Shown here in pieces: positions 11,660 to 22,980 of a stretch of DNA of 64,000 nucleotides. Both the position numbers and the translations under genes were made by a program. Numbering within the stretch: the first letter of the stretch is position 1; every line of letters starts with the position of its first letter. The notes beneath the pieces are model-generated. The model ran no database searches. It saw only the letters and a program-made list of their open reading frames with translations, and was not told the DNA's origin. Source of the stretch: Crocodylus rhombifer (lineage: Eukaryota; Chordata; Crocodylia; Crocodylidae); contig JAVSML010024320.1 in the NCBI GenBank assembly GCA_038503035.1, forward strand, positions 372,001 to 436,000, read 5' to 3'.

Positions 11660-11770
11660 CTCTGCTGCTCCTTCAGTACACGCCCGGCTGCAGACTTTAA
11701 TTAACTTCCCTGACTGAGCAGAGCTGTTGCTAATGAAGCGGCTAATTCTGAGAGCAGGGGGCATGTTCCA
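11660..11770. promoter_or_regulatory. Possible conserved non-coding element (speculative)
   Basis: A complex, non-repetitive stretch with clustered homeodomain-type AT cores: TTAATTAA at 11697-11704, then TGCTAATGAAG and GGCTAATTC. It lies between the two copies of the 39-bp repeat in an otherwise repeat-rich window. No conservation data are available here, so this is only a pointer. Confidence 0.15.
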
Positions 11771-12151
11771 TCATTTAGAACATTCATGTGATGCCAGCAT
11801 CCCATAATGCACTGCATTTCCTCATCAGTTTGTTCTTTTTTTACGTACAGCTATAACTCCTTCCCCTTTCTGACATGGATCTGTATATTCTGGCTTCTGT
11901 GTGAGCTGATACAGACCTCCAATTCAAGATTTATCGATATATAATTTCAGGAGGAAAGAGAGACAGAAAAGCTGAAACTTGGATTTGTGGTCACTGGGAA
12001 TTATTAAGAGGCCCTGAATTAGATTTCCCTTCTTACTTGCAATATTTTGTGGCCACAACTACTGTCGTTGCTTTTTTAGTTAATTACCATTGGTTATTGT
12101 CAAGACACCAAGCAGTTTGCTAAGAACCAAAACTGGCATGCCTGACATCTT

Positions 12152-12190
12152 AATGTGTTACAGGATGGATGAATTGGCTTGTTTGTCAGT
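12152..12190 (+). repeat. 39-bp exact direct repeat, copy 2
   Basis: Identical to 11336-11374. The sequences flanking the two copies differ immediately outside the match, so the identity is not part of a longer duplication. Confidence 0.9.
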
Positions 12191-14338
12191 CAAGCCTGAC
12201 TGCTTGGGCCTCCAAATATATATCAGTCCTATCCCTGCTCTATTCTGAAAAGTTTCTATGTTGTTTTTTTGGGGCCATATTTTTATTCACAAAACAATTT
12301 GCCCTAGAACCTTCAGATTAAATTTAGTTAAGAGACCTTGGCAAAATGGAACCAATTTTGAGACATAGAAAGGCATACTGGGGAGGTTACTCCTTGTCAG
12401 AGAACATCAAAATGACACGTTAGATTCCTGAAGACATTTAAAACATGAAAAATGACTGGGAACTGTCTGCTTTCACTTTTAAAAGTTTGCCTCTAGCACC
12501 TCTCCCTTTGGATAACATTTTAAAAATAAAATACAGGTGTTAGGGAGGTTTGTCATCATATTTTTTCCCCTGAAAAAGGGGGGGTGGGGGGGGAAGGAAG
12601 AAAAACAGTTTTTCTACTCCTCAGCCACCTGCTATGTTTTTTCCACTATCCTCCACCAGCCTCCACTGTCCTCTAAACTGCTCATGGAAATGCCTAATTC
12701 CCTATAAAGTTAGAAAGAATGTTTTGGGTACTTCATGTGTAATCCCTGGGATTTTGGAAACGTTAGAGAGAAGGACCCCAATGTTTCACTTCTTCAGGTG
12801 TATGAGATGAAATAACTCATAGGGCCAGATGAGAAGACTACAAGACATGCCTCAGCAACTGTCACCCAAAAACTGAGAACATTTCTCAAATATTGAAACA
12901 GAGCTAAAAGACACAGTGTCAAGGGAAAGATAATTGGCTCAGAAGAGTGGGCTTCAAGTAAAAGGAGACACTTTTGAAGCAAAGAAAATAGGCACACAAA
13001 GGACCTGGGCATATTGGCCCCAGGTAGATCACAGGATCCCTCTGTTACTTTGGAGAGGAGGAGAAAGAACTGAAGCCTGCAATCCCAAGGTGTCTTGAAG
13101 GATCTTGAAACAGGGAGGAACATGTAAACTCAGTTTTGCCAACTCTCACTAATTAATTAGATTAGTCATATAGTTGTGAAACCTGCAGCAGGAATTCCTA
13201 TGATACAGCAAGCTCCTCTGTTCTTGTAATTTTCAGGACTGGTTTGGGATACATGTGCAGAGTACTAAGGGTGAAGTTCATGTTATACTTAGATTATACT
13301 ATATCTGTGGAACGTTAAGTGTTGTTAAAGTTAGACCACGCTATGAACAGTTGCATATTAATGGTTAATACTGTTTCTTGCCTGCACAGCTCTGACTTGC
13401 CACTAGAGGGAAGGTGAGCAGGGATGTGGCTAGGAGGCTCTATCTCTGCTCTGAGTGGGGGGAAGGGGCTGGGAGCTGTGTTTCCTAGGATGCTGAAGAA
13501 CTGCAAATTGCTTATTTTATCTCCATGGAACAGGCTGAAGTTACCCTAACATGAGGTAGATAGCACGGCCCTTGTCTGAAGTGGTATCACTTTTGAGATG
13601 CTCAGAGGATACTCAGACTGTACACTTGAGCCTACTTGGGTTACAGCTCATTTGCTCATTCTAAGTGTAATGTGTAACTTCGTCTTAAGAACTTGTGGGA
13701 TATAGAACATAAGACTTATTCTGTCACAGCCCTACCTTCAGCCCTATCTAAGGAGCAGTGGCTTAGGACAATGGGAATAGAAGAGTCAGGAAAATTGCTC
13801 CTGGGTCCAGAGAAGAGACATAGTCCTGGGCCAGGAGAGAGTGGGAAGGAAGATGTGACTGGGCCTGGGCAACAGGCAAGGTCTCAGGGCAGTGGAGCTA
13901 GGGGCAGGGGATAGAGGCTTTATATGAACATTGCTTCCAGGTTTGTTCTCTTGGTAGCAAAACTTACTCAGAGTGGCATGTACAGATACTCAAATGCTGA
14001 AGCCCTGAAGACTGGAAAGCTTTTAGCGCTGGTGCTGTGCAGCCAGAGAGGGACCCTGTATTGATCTCAGGGTGCTCTGCAGGCACTCTTTGTCTGTCTG
14101 GTGACCGATGGCAGCAGTGCATAGGGCAGCCCTGATTGGCTGACCCTGGACTGCCCATGATCAGTTTGTATTTCCCTGTGGCATTATGCAGAGATTGTAT
14201 ACAGGGCAGGTTCTGCTACCCGTTGGAGCGGTAGAGTCCAGCAAATGACATACTATCTCCTGAGGAGACGAAGAGGGTGGGAGTGAGGAGGGATGCTGGA
14301 GGACTATGTTCTCTTCTGAGAGAAGCCACAACATGTAC
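12191..14338. other. No recognisable gene; G-rich tract at 12578
   Basis: Mostly unique sequence. A short run of G with one T (12578-12593) is the only simple repeat of note. The minus-strand 109-codon frame at 12794-13123 has hydrophobic patches but no family I recognise and no flanking gene features. Confidence 0.45.
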
Positions 14339-14521
14339 AGACTTTCACTCTCCCAGGAGTTTCTCCTGGAAATAATTTGATCCTAGTTGTTCCCAGATTA
14401 TTTTTCTCCTGGAGTGGCCATTTTTACTCTGGCAGAAAAACCTTGAACATATGTACACTCATGGTTTCTTCTGGGGGAGCAGTGACTCTTCCAGGAGAAA
14501 CTGAATGGCTGTGAAAGGTCT
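14339..14521. mobile_element. Short inverted-repeat element (MITE-like), 183 bp
   Basis: The left end AGACTTTCAC with downstream TTTCTCCTGGAA pairs with the right end read in reverse complement, AGACCTTTCAC with TTTCTCCTGGAA. The interior is AT-rich and non-coding. No target duplication could be fixed, so the superfamily is unknown. Confidence 0.45.
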
Positions 14522-14924
14522 TATTAGAAAGAACTGAGGCTGGGTCTATGAACATATGAAGTCTCAAGACAGTGGGGGGGCAAGATCCCTAAAAATTAAT
14601 CATCTGTAGTTTTTTGAATGATTAATTATAATGAGATTGACTTTTATTTTAGAAATTAATTTATTTTAATAATTATTGAGTAATATATGCATTTGTTCAA
14701 AATTATAAAAAAAGGGTGGAATGATAGGAAAGAAATGCTGACATACATTGAAATGTCAGGTGATTATTTTAATGGATACTATTTAAGGATTGTAAATATA
14801 CTTCCTGAACTCAATTATGTCAAAGCATGGCCTAAACTGATAAATCTCTCATGTTTTCAGTCTTACCCAGCACACATCAGCCTTGACTTTGCTGCATGTT
14901 GTCAATCTGCAACACTAGTGAAGC

Positions 14925-15245
14925 ATAGTGGGTGCACACGCACCCTCTGAGATTGGCAGTGCACCCCCTGCAAAAAGCATTGCTGATGCTGCTGGTGGTG
15001 CACGTGGGCAGTTGCCATGCACCAACCCCACCCCTGCTGCCGATACCACCACCAGCAGCTGCGGGCAGTCCCCGATTGCCACTGGCCACTGCCAACACTA
15101 CCAGTAGTGTCTGTGGGTGGTTGCCTTGCCACCCCACCTCCCACACCCCCGCCAAGACCACTGCAGCCACCTGTGGAAGCTCGCCGCTGCCACACTGCCA
15201 CTGCCAACAGCACCCCCGCCACCTGTGGGAGCTCACCTTGTCCCC
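14925..15245. repeat. GC-rich dispersed repeat, copy 2
   Basis: Shares CCAACACTACCAGTAGTGTC plus TGTGGG and CCACCNCCAGC-type motifs with the block at 6478-6665. It is CCAC/CCGCC-rich on the plus strand, which explains the overlapping Pro/His/Ala-rich open frames of 65-130 codons on both strands. None of these has gene-like features. Confidence 0.45.
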
Positions 15246-17009
15246 CCAGTCTCCAGGGTCATGTGGTGTTCATGGTATGCAAGTCCACTTCAGCCTAGAG
15301 GTCCATTGGACTAGCATGGTTTAAGTATGCTAGTTTCTGTAGCAAATGGTACATAAGGGAGTGTTGTGGTCACCATGAGGTCCAGCTACCCTTGACTTCT
15401 CAACCTGAATGACCAGGTCCCCATTTACAGCTGAGTTGACTAGGAGCAGTCCTTGGTACTAGTCCAGAGCAAGGCTTCAGGCTTACATCTCCAGATCTGT
15501 AGCAAAAACATCTTAACTTTCCTATCATGACCCTCATTATCTAGCTAGGCACAGGTTTCTACTCATTTGAAGTATGCATAAAAAACACACCTCATGTTTA
15601 CTCCAGCTATGGTCATGATTCCATGCATCTGATTTCTAAGGTTGCCACTGCTGTGCAGAAGACTGTGAGAGGGAAGGAGGAGACATGGAGAGTGTTTGAG
15701 GTGAGGAGTATTAGGGAAAGATGAGAAACGAGGGGAGGAGTCAAGGCAGAAATAGAGAATGAAAATTATGTTCCTCTGTGCTGGAGGCCAGGAGAAGTGA
15801 AATAGTGTCCTTTACAGCAGCCAGAGAAAGATGTGCATTAAAGATTGTTTTTTCAACCTGAAATTATCACTTACACATTGACAGAGAAGCAGAGGGAATT
15901 AAAAATTGAGTCAGGCAAAAAACATAGTTGTGGTGACTTTCTTTTAAATCTCACAATTTTTTTTAGAGGTCTGACTCATGATTTTTTTAACTCATTTCTT
16001 ATTATGGGGAAACATATGGTAAACATGACTCAACAGAACCAGTTATATACTGCTTTGCAAGTAATATCGCCAGTTGCATTGTGCAGAACAAGTGTGTCAC
16101 ATCACGTACTTTGTACTCAGCTAACACAGGTAAATGAAACGCAAAAGCAGACAGATCCCTGTTATTGTTATCTACTATTCTTTGTGTTAGTGAGGTCCCT
16201 AGGGGTCCTAACTGTGGTCAGCCGCCCCCCACCCCCCGCCCTTTCTCCTTGTTTTGGGCACTTTACAAACACACAGCAAGGGACGGTTCATGTTTTTGTC
16301 ATGTGTACTCCTCCTAGGAATTATATACTTGTTTTTCATTGCCGCCTAGTGGTGAGTTGGAGAAATCAGCAATTTACTGAAACTGCCCAACAGAACATTT
16401 GTCTGTCTGTCTGTCTGTCGTGGCAGCCCAGAGAGCTTGGCATTCCAGTTTCTGTCAACCAGTAGCTCCAAGTAGACACAACTTTCCTTTCCGGTTTACC
16501 AGCCCAGCTGTGTTCACACGGACAAATATTTCCTCAGTCCTTTCCCAGACAAAAGGATGAAAAAAGTCACTCAGGGGGATGGACCATCTCAACAGGTAGA
16601 ACTGGGGAAGATTTTCTAAGGTATCCAATCCCCTCTCCTACATGAAGTAGGAAGATCTCAGCCCTGCTTTAGTATGCCCAATCACTCACCTAAATTTCCC
16701 CAAACTTTGCTTTCAGAATTAGCTGCTGTGTTAAGCAAAGCTTTCCTTCTTGGGTTATCCTTATTGCCATCGGAAAACTTTTCTTAATATCCAAGATAAA
16801 TGGGAAACAATAAAGCCAGCTTTATAGCACTTTTCATGCAAAATGGACCCTGAAGCACTCTCCTGAGTTAAATGACACAGTTACAAAATTAAGTAATATA
16901 AATTTAAAACTTTTTCAAATTTAAACTATTACTCTTCATTTTATTGCTAGTGTCCAACTTGAGTAATTCTTTCCCTTCTACTATTATTATTTGATATTTA
17001 AACTACAGC
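15246..17009. other. No recognisable gene; (TGTC)n at 16400-16419
   Basis: The 206-codon plus frame at 15845-16465 is the longest non-transposon frame nearby, but it runs through a (TGTC)n microsatellite and a C-rich tract and shows no domain. I regard it as fortuitous. A splice-isolated exon cannot be excluded from one sequence. Confidence 0.4.
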
Positions 17010-17227
17010 GGGTGCGTCTATATATGATGCTACATCGCTGTAGCAATGTGCTTCCTTGGTATAGTGCATTGCTATGACAACGTAGCGGCTAAAAATAACA
17101 ATATGCCGCTGGCACAGCACAGTATGGGCTGTTATTGCACCATCGTTTAGTACTTCCCTTTGGAAGTACTAAACGATGGTGCAGTAACAACTGTGCAACA
17201 ACCATAGGGGCACATGTAGATGTGCCC
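17010..17227. mobile_element. MITE with GGG(C/T)RCRTCTA ends and a central palindrome
   Basis: The left end GGGTGCGTCTATATATG and reverse-complemented right end GGGCACATCTACATGTG are inverted. At the centre are two perfect 22-bp inverted arms (17136-17157 and 17162-17183) separated by CTTT, and weaker complementarity extends further out on both sides. The same type of terminus occurs at 22736, 25020 and 43058. No coding capacity. Confidence 0.65.
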
Positions 17228-17534
17228 AATAATGATCAAAGACCAGGATCGGGCACTATACAAACAGAGATGGACATATTCCACACCACAAAGAGTATAC
17301 ATTTTTGGGAAGTATCTAATCCTACTCTCACTAAAGTCAGTGGTAAAATGCTCATCATTTGCAAAGAGAGGAGGATCAGTGTCTGAGATGGGTTTGGTTT
17401 TAGCACAAACTTGGATACCAGGAGCTCTTAATTTGAGATCCCAGGTTTGCTGCTGTTTCCCACTGTGGCCAGAAGGAAATTGTGAGAGGCCACATTTTCC
17501 AGAGTTCAGGGCAAGATTGTTGGAGGCTCAGTAC

Positions 17535-18273
17535 TATGACTGTGTGAAGCTTTGGTCGCTAATTTGATTCGGCAAAGATTTGGCCTGATTCGGTGGCCAA
17601 ATTTCTGAATCCGAATCAAATCAGAGGACCCTTTAATCTCTCCAAATCGAATCAGAACCCTCCAAATCAATTTGATTTGGACATACCTTAAGGTACCAGG
17701 TGGCTCATGAATGCTGTGATAGTGGGGTGGATAGAGCGTCCCATGAGAGCGTGGTGGGGGGTACCCAGCACACTCAGTGGCAGACCCAGAAGTGGCCCAG
17801 AAGCACTTCTGGTCCACATCTGGGTCTGCTACAGAGTGCATGGGAGACCATCCCTCTCACCCCCCTGGCTCAGCAACTGGTGCCTCCTGGGTCTGGGTGG
17901 GGCACCTGGGGTCCCCCCTACAACCAATCACCAAGCCGTTCCACTTCCAGTCCACTTCTGGTTCACTTTTGGGTCCATTGCCAAGCAAGTGCCCCCGCCC
18001 CCGCCCTCTCCCTCCCCCCGGCACTCCTGTGGGATGCTCCATCCACCCCAGCATTGCAGCTTTCACAAGCCATGCCGTTCTTCAAGGTATGTGGAAAAAA
18101 CATTTAAAGCTGTGTCTAAAGCCGAATCACCGATTCTCCAAATCAGCACCAAAGCTTCAGATTCGGATTCAGCCGAATTGAATTGAGGACTGTGATCCAA
18201 ATCAACGAATCGAATCACTGTCCCCAATTCAGGCCAAATCCGAATCAAATACAGTCTACTTTGCACACCCCTA
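17535..18273. mobile_element. Non-autonomous hAT-like element, 739 bp, with target duplication
   Basis: Flanked by 8-bp duplications CTCAGTAC (17527-17534) and CTCAGCAC (18274-18281), a 7 of 8 match, which is the hAT signature length. Ends are TATGACTGTGTGAAGC and, reversed, TAGGGGTGTGCAAAGT. Subterminal GATTCGG/CCGAATC repeats on both sides link it to the element at 10172-11190, but the GC-rich core differs. The overlapping 134-159 codon frames inside are composition artefacts. No transposase is present. Confidence 0.85.
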
Positions 18274-18281
18274 CTCAGCAC

Positions 18282-21064
18282 TTAAGGGCCAAATATTTAA
18301 GGCAGTTCAGTCCCTGTTTAGGCATCAGAATTAGAGCCAAAGTTTTTACAAGTTCTTAGTGCTGAATGCACTTGAAATCTGGCAGCTGAGCTTGATGTCT
18401 GATTGGGAGCCATGCTTGTTAGAAAAACCTTGGCCCCAACCATGGGTGCTGAGTTCTTATGGAAAACTGGATCTTGCTGGTTGATGAACTCTGGGGAAAA
18501 AAACAACCTGTTGGAACAGACAAGTGGTGATCACGGAGCAATCAGTTTGCGCTCAGCCAGCTGGCTAGAGATGTGCCCACTGGTGCAGAGATAAGTGCAC
18601 AGATCTCTACAAAGCAAGTCTGACTGCAGTGGAAAGGGCACAGGTAAGCAGAGGATGTGCCAGCAACAGCATGAGACATGTTGAGGCCATACAAATTGGA
18701 TGCGCAATCCTGCCTGAAGAAGTACATTTGCAACTCTCTTTTTGTTACCACAAAGAATTCCTCTTGCTGCCCTCAAATACTATCTTCCTCCAGGAGAGCA
18801 GAAGACTTGAACTTAGTGAGAAGGGAAAGCACAGGCTCTTGCCTGGATAAAAAATGCTTTTCATGGTTCCAACATGCTGAACACAGCATCTTTGCTTGCC
18901 TCTCACTCTCACAGTACCTGCTCTCCTCAGTTCACATCACCTTAATGGGTAGCAAACAAGCATCATGCCCAGCAGGCCTACCACTAGCTCAGCACTGATC
19001 CCTCACAACCCTGAACGCTGCCCCTGCATATACAAGCCTGTCAACTAGAACAGCTCATAAATTTCCCAGCAGAATGGTATTTCATCAGAAACAGTGGTTC
19101 AACTAAATTAAAATATCCTCCAGGATACATGGTCATTTGGTAGAAGTTTCTGTTGGAAATAAGATTGCCTGGTAGTTCACGCTTGACAGGCTGCTGCCGA
19201 GTGAGGCATCTGGTGGCCCTACAAACTCCAGCTGGAACTGGGCAGGGTACTGAGAGCTTCCCAAGTCCCCAGGGTAGAGCAGGAAGCCTAGACCCCTTGT
19301 GCAAGCTCCCAGTTGTCCAACAGGGAGAAAGCGTTCTGGTTTGCAACCAGCTCTACCTCAAACTCTTTGAACCTGATTCTCATTGCCACTAAGCTGTATA
19401 TGCTGTATATGTCTCTGGCATAGTAAAGGAACCTTGAAATGGCTCTAACAATAATTTACATTCTGTGCATCTCTCCCACTACCTGTAAACTGTGGGTAAT
19501 AATCTTCATTTACTTCCCAGGTCCTTTTAATGATTAATTTCGTTAATGTTTGCAAATACTTTCAGGATGAAAAAGCAATATTTAAGAGGTACCTAGAGAG
19601 AGATTTAGAAACAGATCTTTTGCAGGTGCCGGTGTGTATAAGTCCATTGGCTTTTGCTGTTTTATGCCAATTCACACCAGCGGCAAATATATTCTTAGGT
19701 TTTTATTTTATCCTTCCACTCTCAGCTTATACATTGCTTATTAAGTTAATAAAAAGCCACATGGGCCCCTTTCTATGCCTTTCTCCTGAGATCTCTCAAT
19801 GTAATGCCCATTGAAGGTAGAGATTGCATGTAGCTCTTAAGGAGTAAACACACCAGATTCATCTTCCCATACTGTTGAGACCTAATGTGGCTGGGCAAGC
19901 CAAATCAAGCCAGGGAAAGAAAGCCTTGCTCAAAATGTATCAATGTGCACCCTGAGGGTGATGAAATGCTGGCATCACCTATATGTCCTTCTCCATTCAT
20001 GTCTTCAAACATGGCTGTTCCTTCTCCCCATAAAGATTTTCTCACCTCCAGTGAATCATCCTGGGCTCATAACGGTACCTGTAGGAGGTGACAAAGTTCC
20101 TCCCAGCAATCACATAGTAATGCAGGCGATGTTGTTTATTTCCCCCCGTTTGGCCTCTCTGTCTTGGAAAAAGGACTCTTGGTTGCAAAGGCAGGACCCT
20201 TTCTAGGAGGAACCTTATTGTGGGAGCAGAGCTCTGTCTTCCCTCTATCAAACTGTCAGCATAGCAGCTCTCCCCTTCACATTCAAACCAGCCCCTCCTC
20301 ACTTTCTCACCCAAATTACTTCTGGGGCAGGCCCGTTTTTTAATCTGTCCATGCCTCCTCCATAACCTTTCCTTCAGTGAGGTGCTCGCTGAAGGCTTTA
20401 CTTTGTTTCTCTTTACCAGGAGCCAAACGCCTCTCCTTTGCATGGAAGGTGGCTTATTTATCTGCTATTTAATCCTCCCCAGCAGGCCTTGCTCTTATCC
20501 TACTATTCTGTGTGTGAATCACAAATGCAAGAATGATTGGGCACAGTCAAGGGGATAACTAGTCTGTTGTTCCCAGGCCCTGCCCTTAAAGATCAATGTC
20601 CTGTTCAGTCCTCTCTATGAGATGTCCCATACAATGCCCTGTCCATTCAGTGACTCTATAAGTATGTGGGATATTTAAGGGCACTGGGTCATATCCTCTG
20701 TAGTTCTTTCTCTTTTCCACAGAGTATCTCAGACAATGCTTTCCCCCACATTATTCTGTCCACACAATGTCTCCATCAATCCCTCTTTTTCAGTCTTCTT
20801 CTCCCCACCCTAGTGGCCTTCCTATAAATGCTCCCATCCTCAGTAACAGCTATATTCTAAGAGCTGCTTCCTCCATCACAGACCAACCTTTGAAAGCTAG
20901 AATGATGCTTCAGACACACAGTGTGGCAACTGCATCTTTTCCTGTAAAATGATTGCCCGTGCATCTCTGTGGATGTCAATACCATTTCCCTGGAGGCTCC
21001 TGCCTGAATGACAAACAACTAGGGACAAGACATGTTTAAAAATAAAAAAAACTTGAAGAAATGA
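18282..21064. other. No recognisable gene or repeat
   Basis: Unique-looking sequence with many short overlapping frames on both strands and no domain motifs. No RNA gene or strong repeat seen. Confidence 0.4.
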
Positions 21065-22008
21065 ATTCAGTGATTTGGATGAGGGGGTAAAAAGCACCCT
21101 GTTCAAATTTGCTGATGACACTAAGATGTGGGGGGACGTGGGTACATTGGAAGGATGCAACAGGCTACAATCAGACCTAGACAGGTTGCAAGGGTGGGCG
21201 GACGAGAATAGGATGGGTTTCAACACAGACAAGTGCAAGGTGATGCACCTCGGGAGGAACAACCGGCACCATACCTACAGGTTGGGGAACTCCCCTCTTG
21301 TCAGCACGGAGGCGGAAAGGGATCTGGGGGTCATCATTGACTCCAAGATGAACATGGGCCGGCAGTGTGGAGAGGCAGTCAGGAAGGCCAACTGCACCTT
21401 GGCATGCATCCACAGATGCATCTCGAGTAGGTCCAAGGAGGTGATCCTCCCCCTCTATGCGGCACTGGTCAGGCCGCAGCTGGAGTACTGTGTCCAATTC
21501 TGGGCGCCGCACTTCAAGAGGGATGTGGACAACATGGAGAGGGCCCAGAGGAGGGCCACTCGTATGATCAGGGGACAACAGGGCAGGCCCTATGAGGACA
21601 GGCTGCGGGACCTGAACCTGTTCAGCCTCCACAAGAGAAGGCTGAGGGGGGATCTAGTGGCCTGTTACAAACTAGTCAGGGGGGACCAGCAGGCATTGGG
21701 GGAGTCACTGTTTCCCCGAGCACTGCCAGGAGTGACCAGGAATAACTGTCACAAGCTGGCAGAGGGTAGGTTTAGGTTAGATCTCAGGAGGCGCTACTTC
21801 ACAGTCAGGGCGGCTAGGGTCTGGAACCAGCTTCCAAGAGAAGTGGTGCTGGCTCCTACCCTGGGGGTGTTTAAGAAGAGGTTGGATGAACATCTTGCTG
21901 GGGTCATTTGACCCCAGTACTCTTTCCTGCCATGGCAGGGGGTCGGACTAGATGTTCTGCTCAGGTCCCTTCCGACCCTACAAACTATGAAACTATGAAA
22001 CTATGAAA
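21065..22008 (+). mobile_element. CR1 LINE, 5'-truncated, young subfamily A
   Basis: The copy starts inside the reverse transcriptase near its FADD box and runs to a typical CR1 3' end: GGGGTCGGACTAGATG, a CAGGTCCCTTCCGACCC box, then three copies of an 8-bp AACTATGA tail unit. 5' truncation is normal for LINEs whose reverse transcription aborts. A second, slightly more decayed copy lies at 48236-49340 in the same orientation. Confidence 0.95.
21075..21911 (+). CDS. CR1 ORF2 C-terminal fragment (reverse transcriptase end)
   Basis: An uninterrupted 278-codon frame. It begins just before the reverse transcriptase catalytic box (KFADDTKMWGD, near residues 11-21), which is intact, followed by DKCKVMHLGRNN, DLGVIIDSKMNMGRQC, LYAALVRPQLEYCVQFW and the C-terminal RAARVWNQLPREVV block. 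The full CR1 ORF2 protein is about 900-1000 residues; the endonuclease and most of the polymerase palm and fingers are missing, so no activity is expected. The frame stays open because the copy is young. The ATG is incidental. Confidence 0.85.
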   Translation: MDEGVKSTLFKFADDTKMWGDVGTLEGCNRLQSDLDRLQGWADENRMGFNTDKCKVMHLGRNNRHHTYRLGNSPLVSTEAERDLGVIIDSKMNMGRQCGEAVRKANCTLACIHRCISSRSKEVILPLYAALVRPQLEYCVQFWAPHFKRDVDNMERAQRRATRMIRGQQGRPYEDRLRDLNLFSLHKRRLRGDLVACYKLVRGDQQALGESLFPRALPGVTRNNCHKLAEGRFRLDLRRRYFTVRAARVWNQLPREVVLAPTLGVFKKRLDEHLAGVI

Positions 22009-22735
22009 ACCTTTCCTTCCTTTTTGTGTCCTTATGACAAGGTATTTAGCAGATTTTGCATTCAGTGGAATCTGATGGACTATAACGTGAGCACTTCTCG
22101 TACGGTCTTGATCTTGTGATCTGTGGACTATCAACCATGTGCCTTAACACCCATTGTCACTCCAGCCCCCAAAGAAAGTCCTGAAGAGTCTTTCAGCTCC
22201 TCCCATGACTTCCCTCTAGGGGTCAAAAGGAAGCCTCTGAACTTCTAAGCAGAAGTTACTCTGGTAGGTCTCCAGATCAAGTGAGGCTTTTCTTAAATCC
22301 AGGCCTCCCTTTTACATGGTTTGTTTTGCCTTACCCAGCCAGAGGGCTCTTTCTTTTCCAACCATGAGCAGATAATACAGAGGCATAAGTCTGTTCTCCA
22401 CAGGAGCATCTGCCTCCATGCCAGTGAAATTTATGGAGTCCATTTTCCATGCAGTGCAAGGAGTTCTGTCTAATGAACTTTTTTTCATCTGACTTTAACT
22501 GCTTTAGGCCCTGATTCAGCATAGCACTTAAGCACATATTAAATTTTTAAGCATTCATTTAAGTACCAATGCCTAGGTACAACTTTATGCAATACCTCAA
22601 TAATTTTGAGGTATTTGCACTAATAAAGCATAGTGCTCTCTGTATGTGACTGACATGCACTTTAGGGACCAATGCTATGTTTCGATGTTAAAGGATTTTG
22701 TGTTGAAAAACTGTGGATTTAAAAAAGGTAGCAGT
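22009..22735. other. Mostly unrecognised; a possible ancient repeat at 22500-22620
   Basis: The stretch GCCCTGATTCAGCATAGCAC followed by TTAAGCACATATTAAATTTT resembles a dispersed amniote repeat ('CTGATCCTGCAAACACTTAAGCAC...'). The remainder is unremarkable, with no gene. Confidence 0.3.
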
Positions 22736-22980
22736 GGGTGCATCTACATGAGACACTAAGTGTGCAGAAGACTGATTGTGCTGTGCATTAGCACAGCAGG
22801 CAAACCCATGCTAATACTCAGTAGGATTAGTCTACTGTGCATTAGCATCACAAAAAAGCATACTCCAGAACTACTGCATAGTAGTGCCAATTATGGCACA
22901 TTAAGTTACTACCTGTTTTTACAAGTGCTAAACTTAATGTGCCATAATTATGGCACATTAATGAACATGTAGACATACCC
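22736..22980. mobile_element. MITE, 245 bp, GGGTGCATCTACATG ends
   Basis: Left end GGGTGCATCTACATG; right end, reversed, GGGTATGTCTACATG. Inside is a perfect 28-bp palindrome (22934-22961, centred on ATAATTAT), plus a 16-bp inverted pair that includes GGCACATTAAGTT and AACTTAATGTGCC. It belongs to the same terminus family as the elements at 17010, 25020 and 43058. Non-coding. Confidence 0.7.

Noticed and set aside
15845..16465. 206-codon plus-strand open frame
   Set aside because: Runs through a (TGTC)n microsatellite and a C-rich tract, with no family resemblance. Kept only as a note in the block description.
17700..18281. 134-159 codon frames
   Set aside because: Internal sequence of the hAT element at 17535-18273; composition-driven, no transposase motifs.
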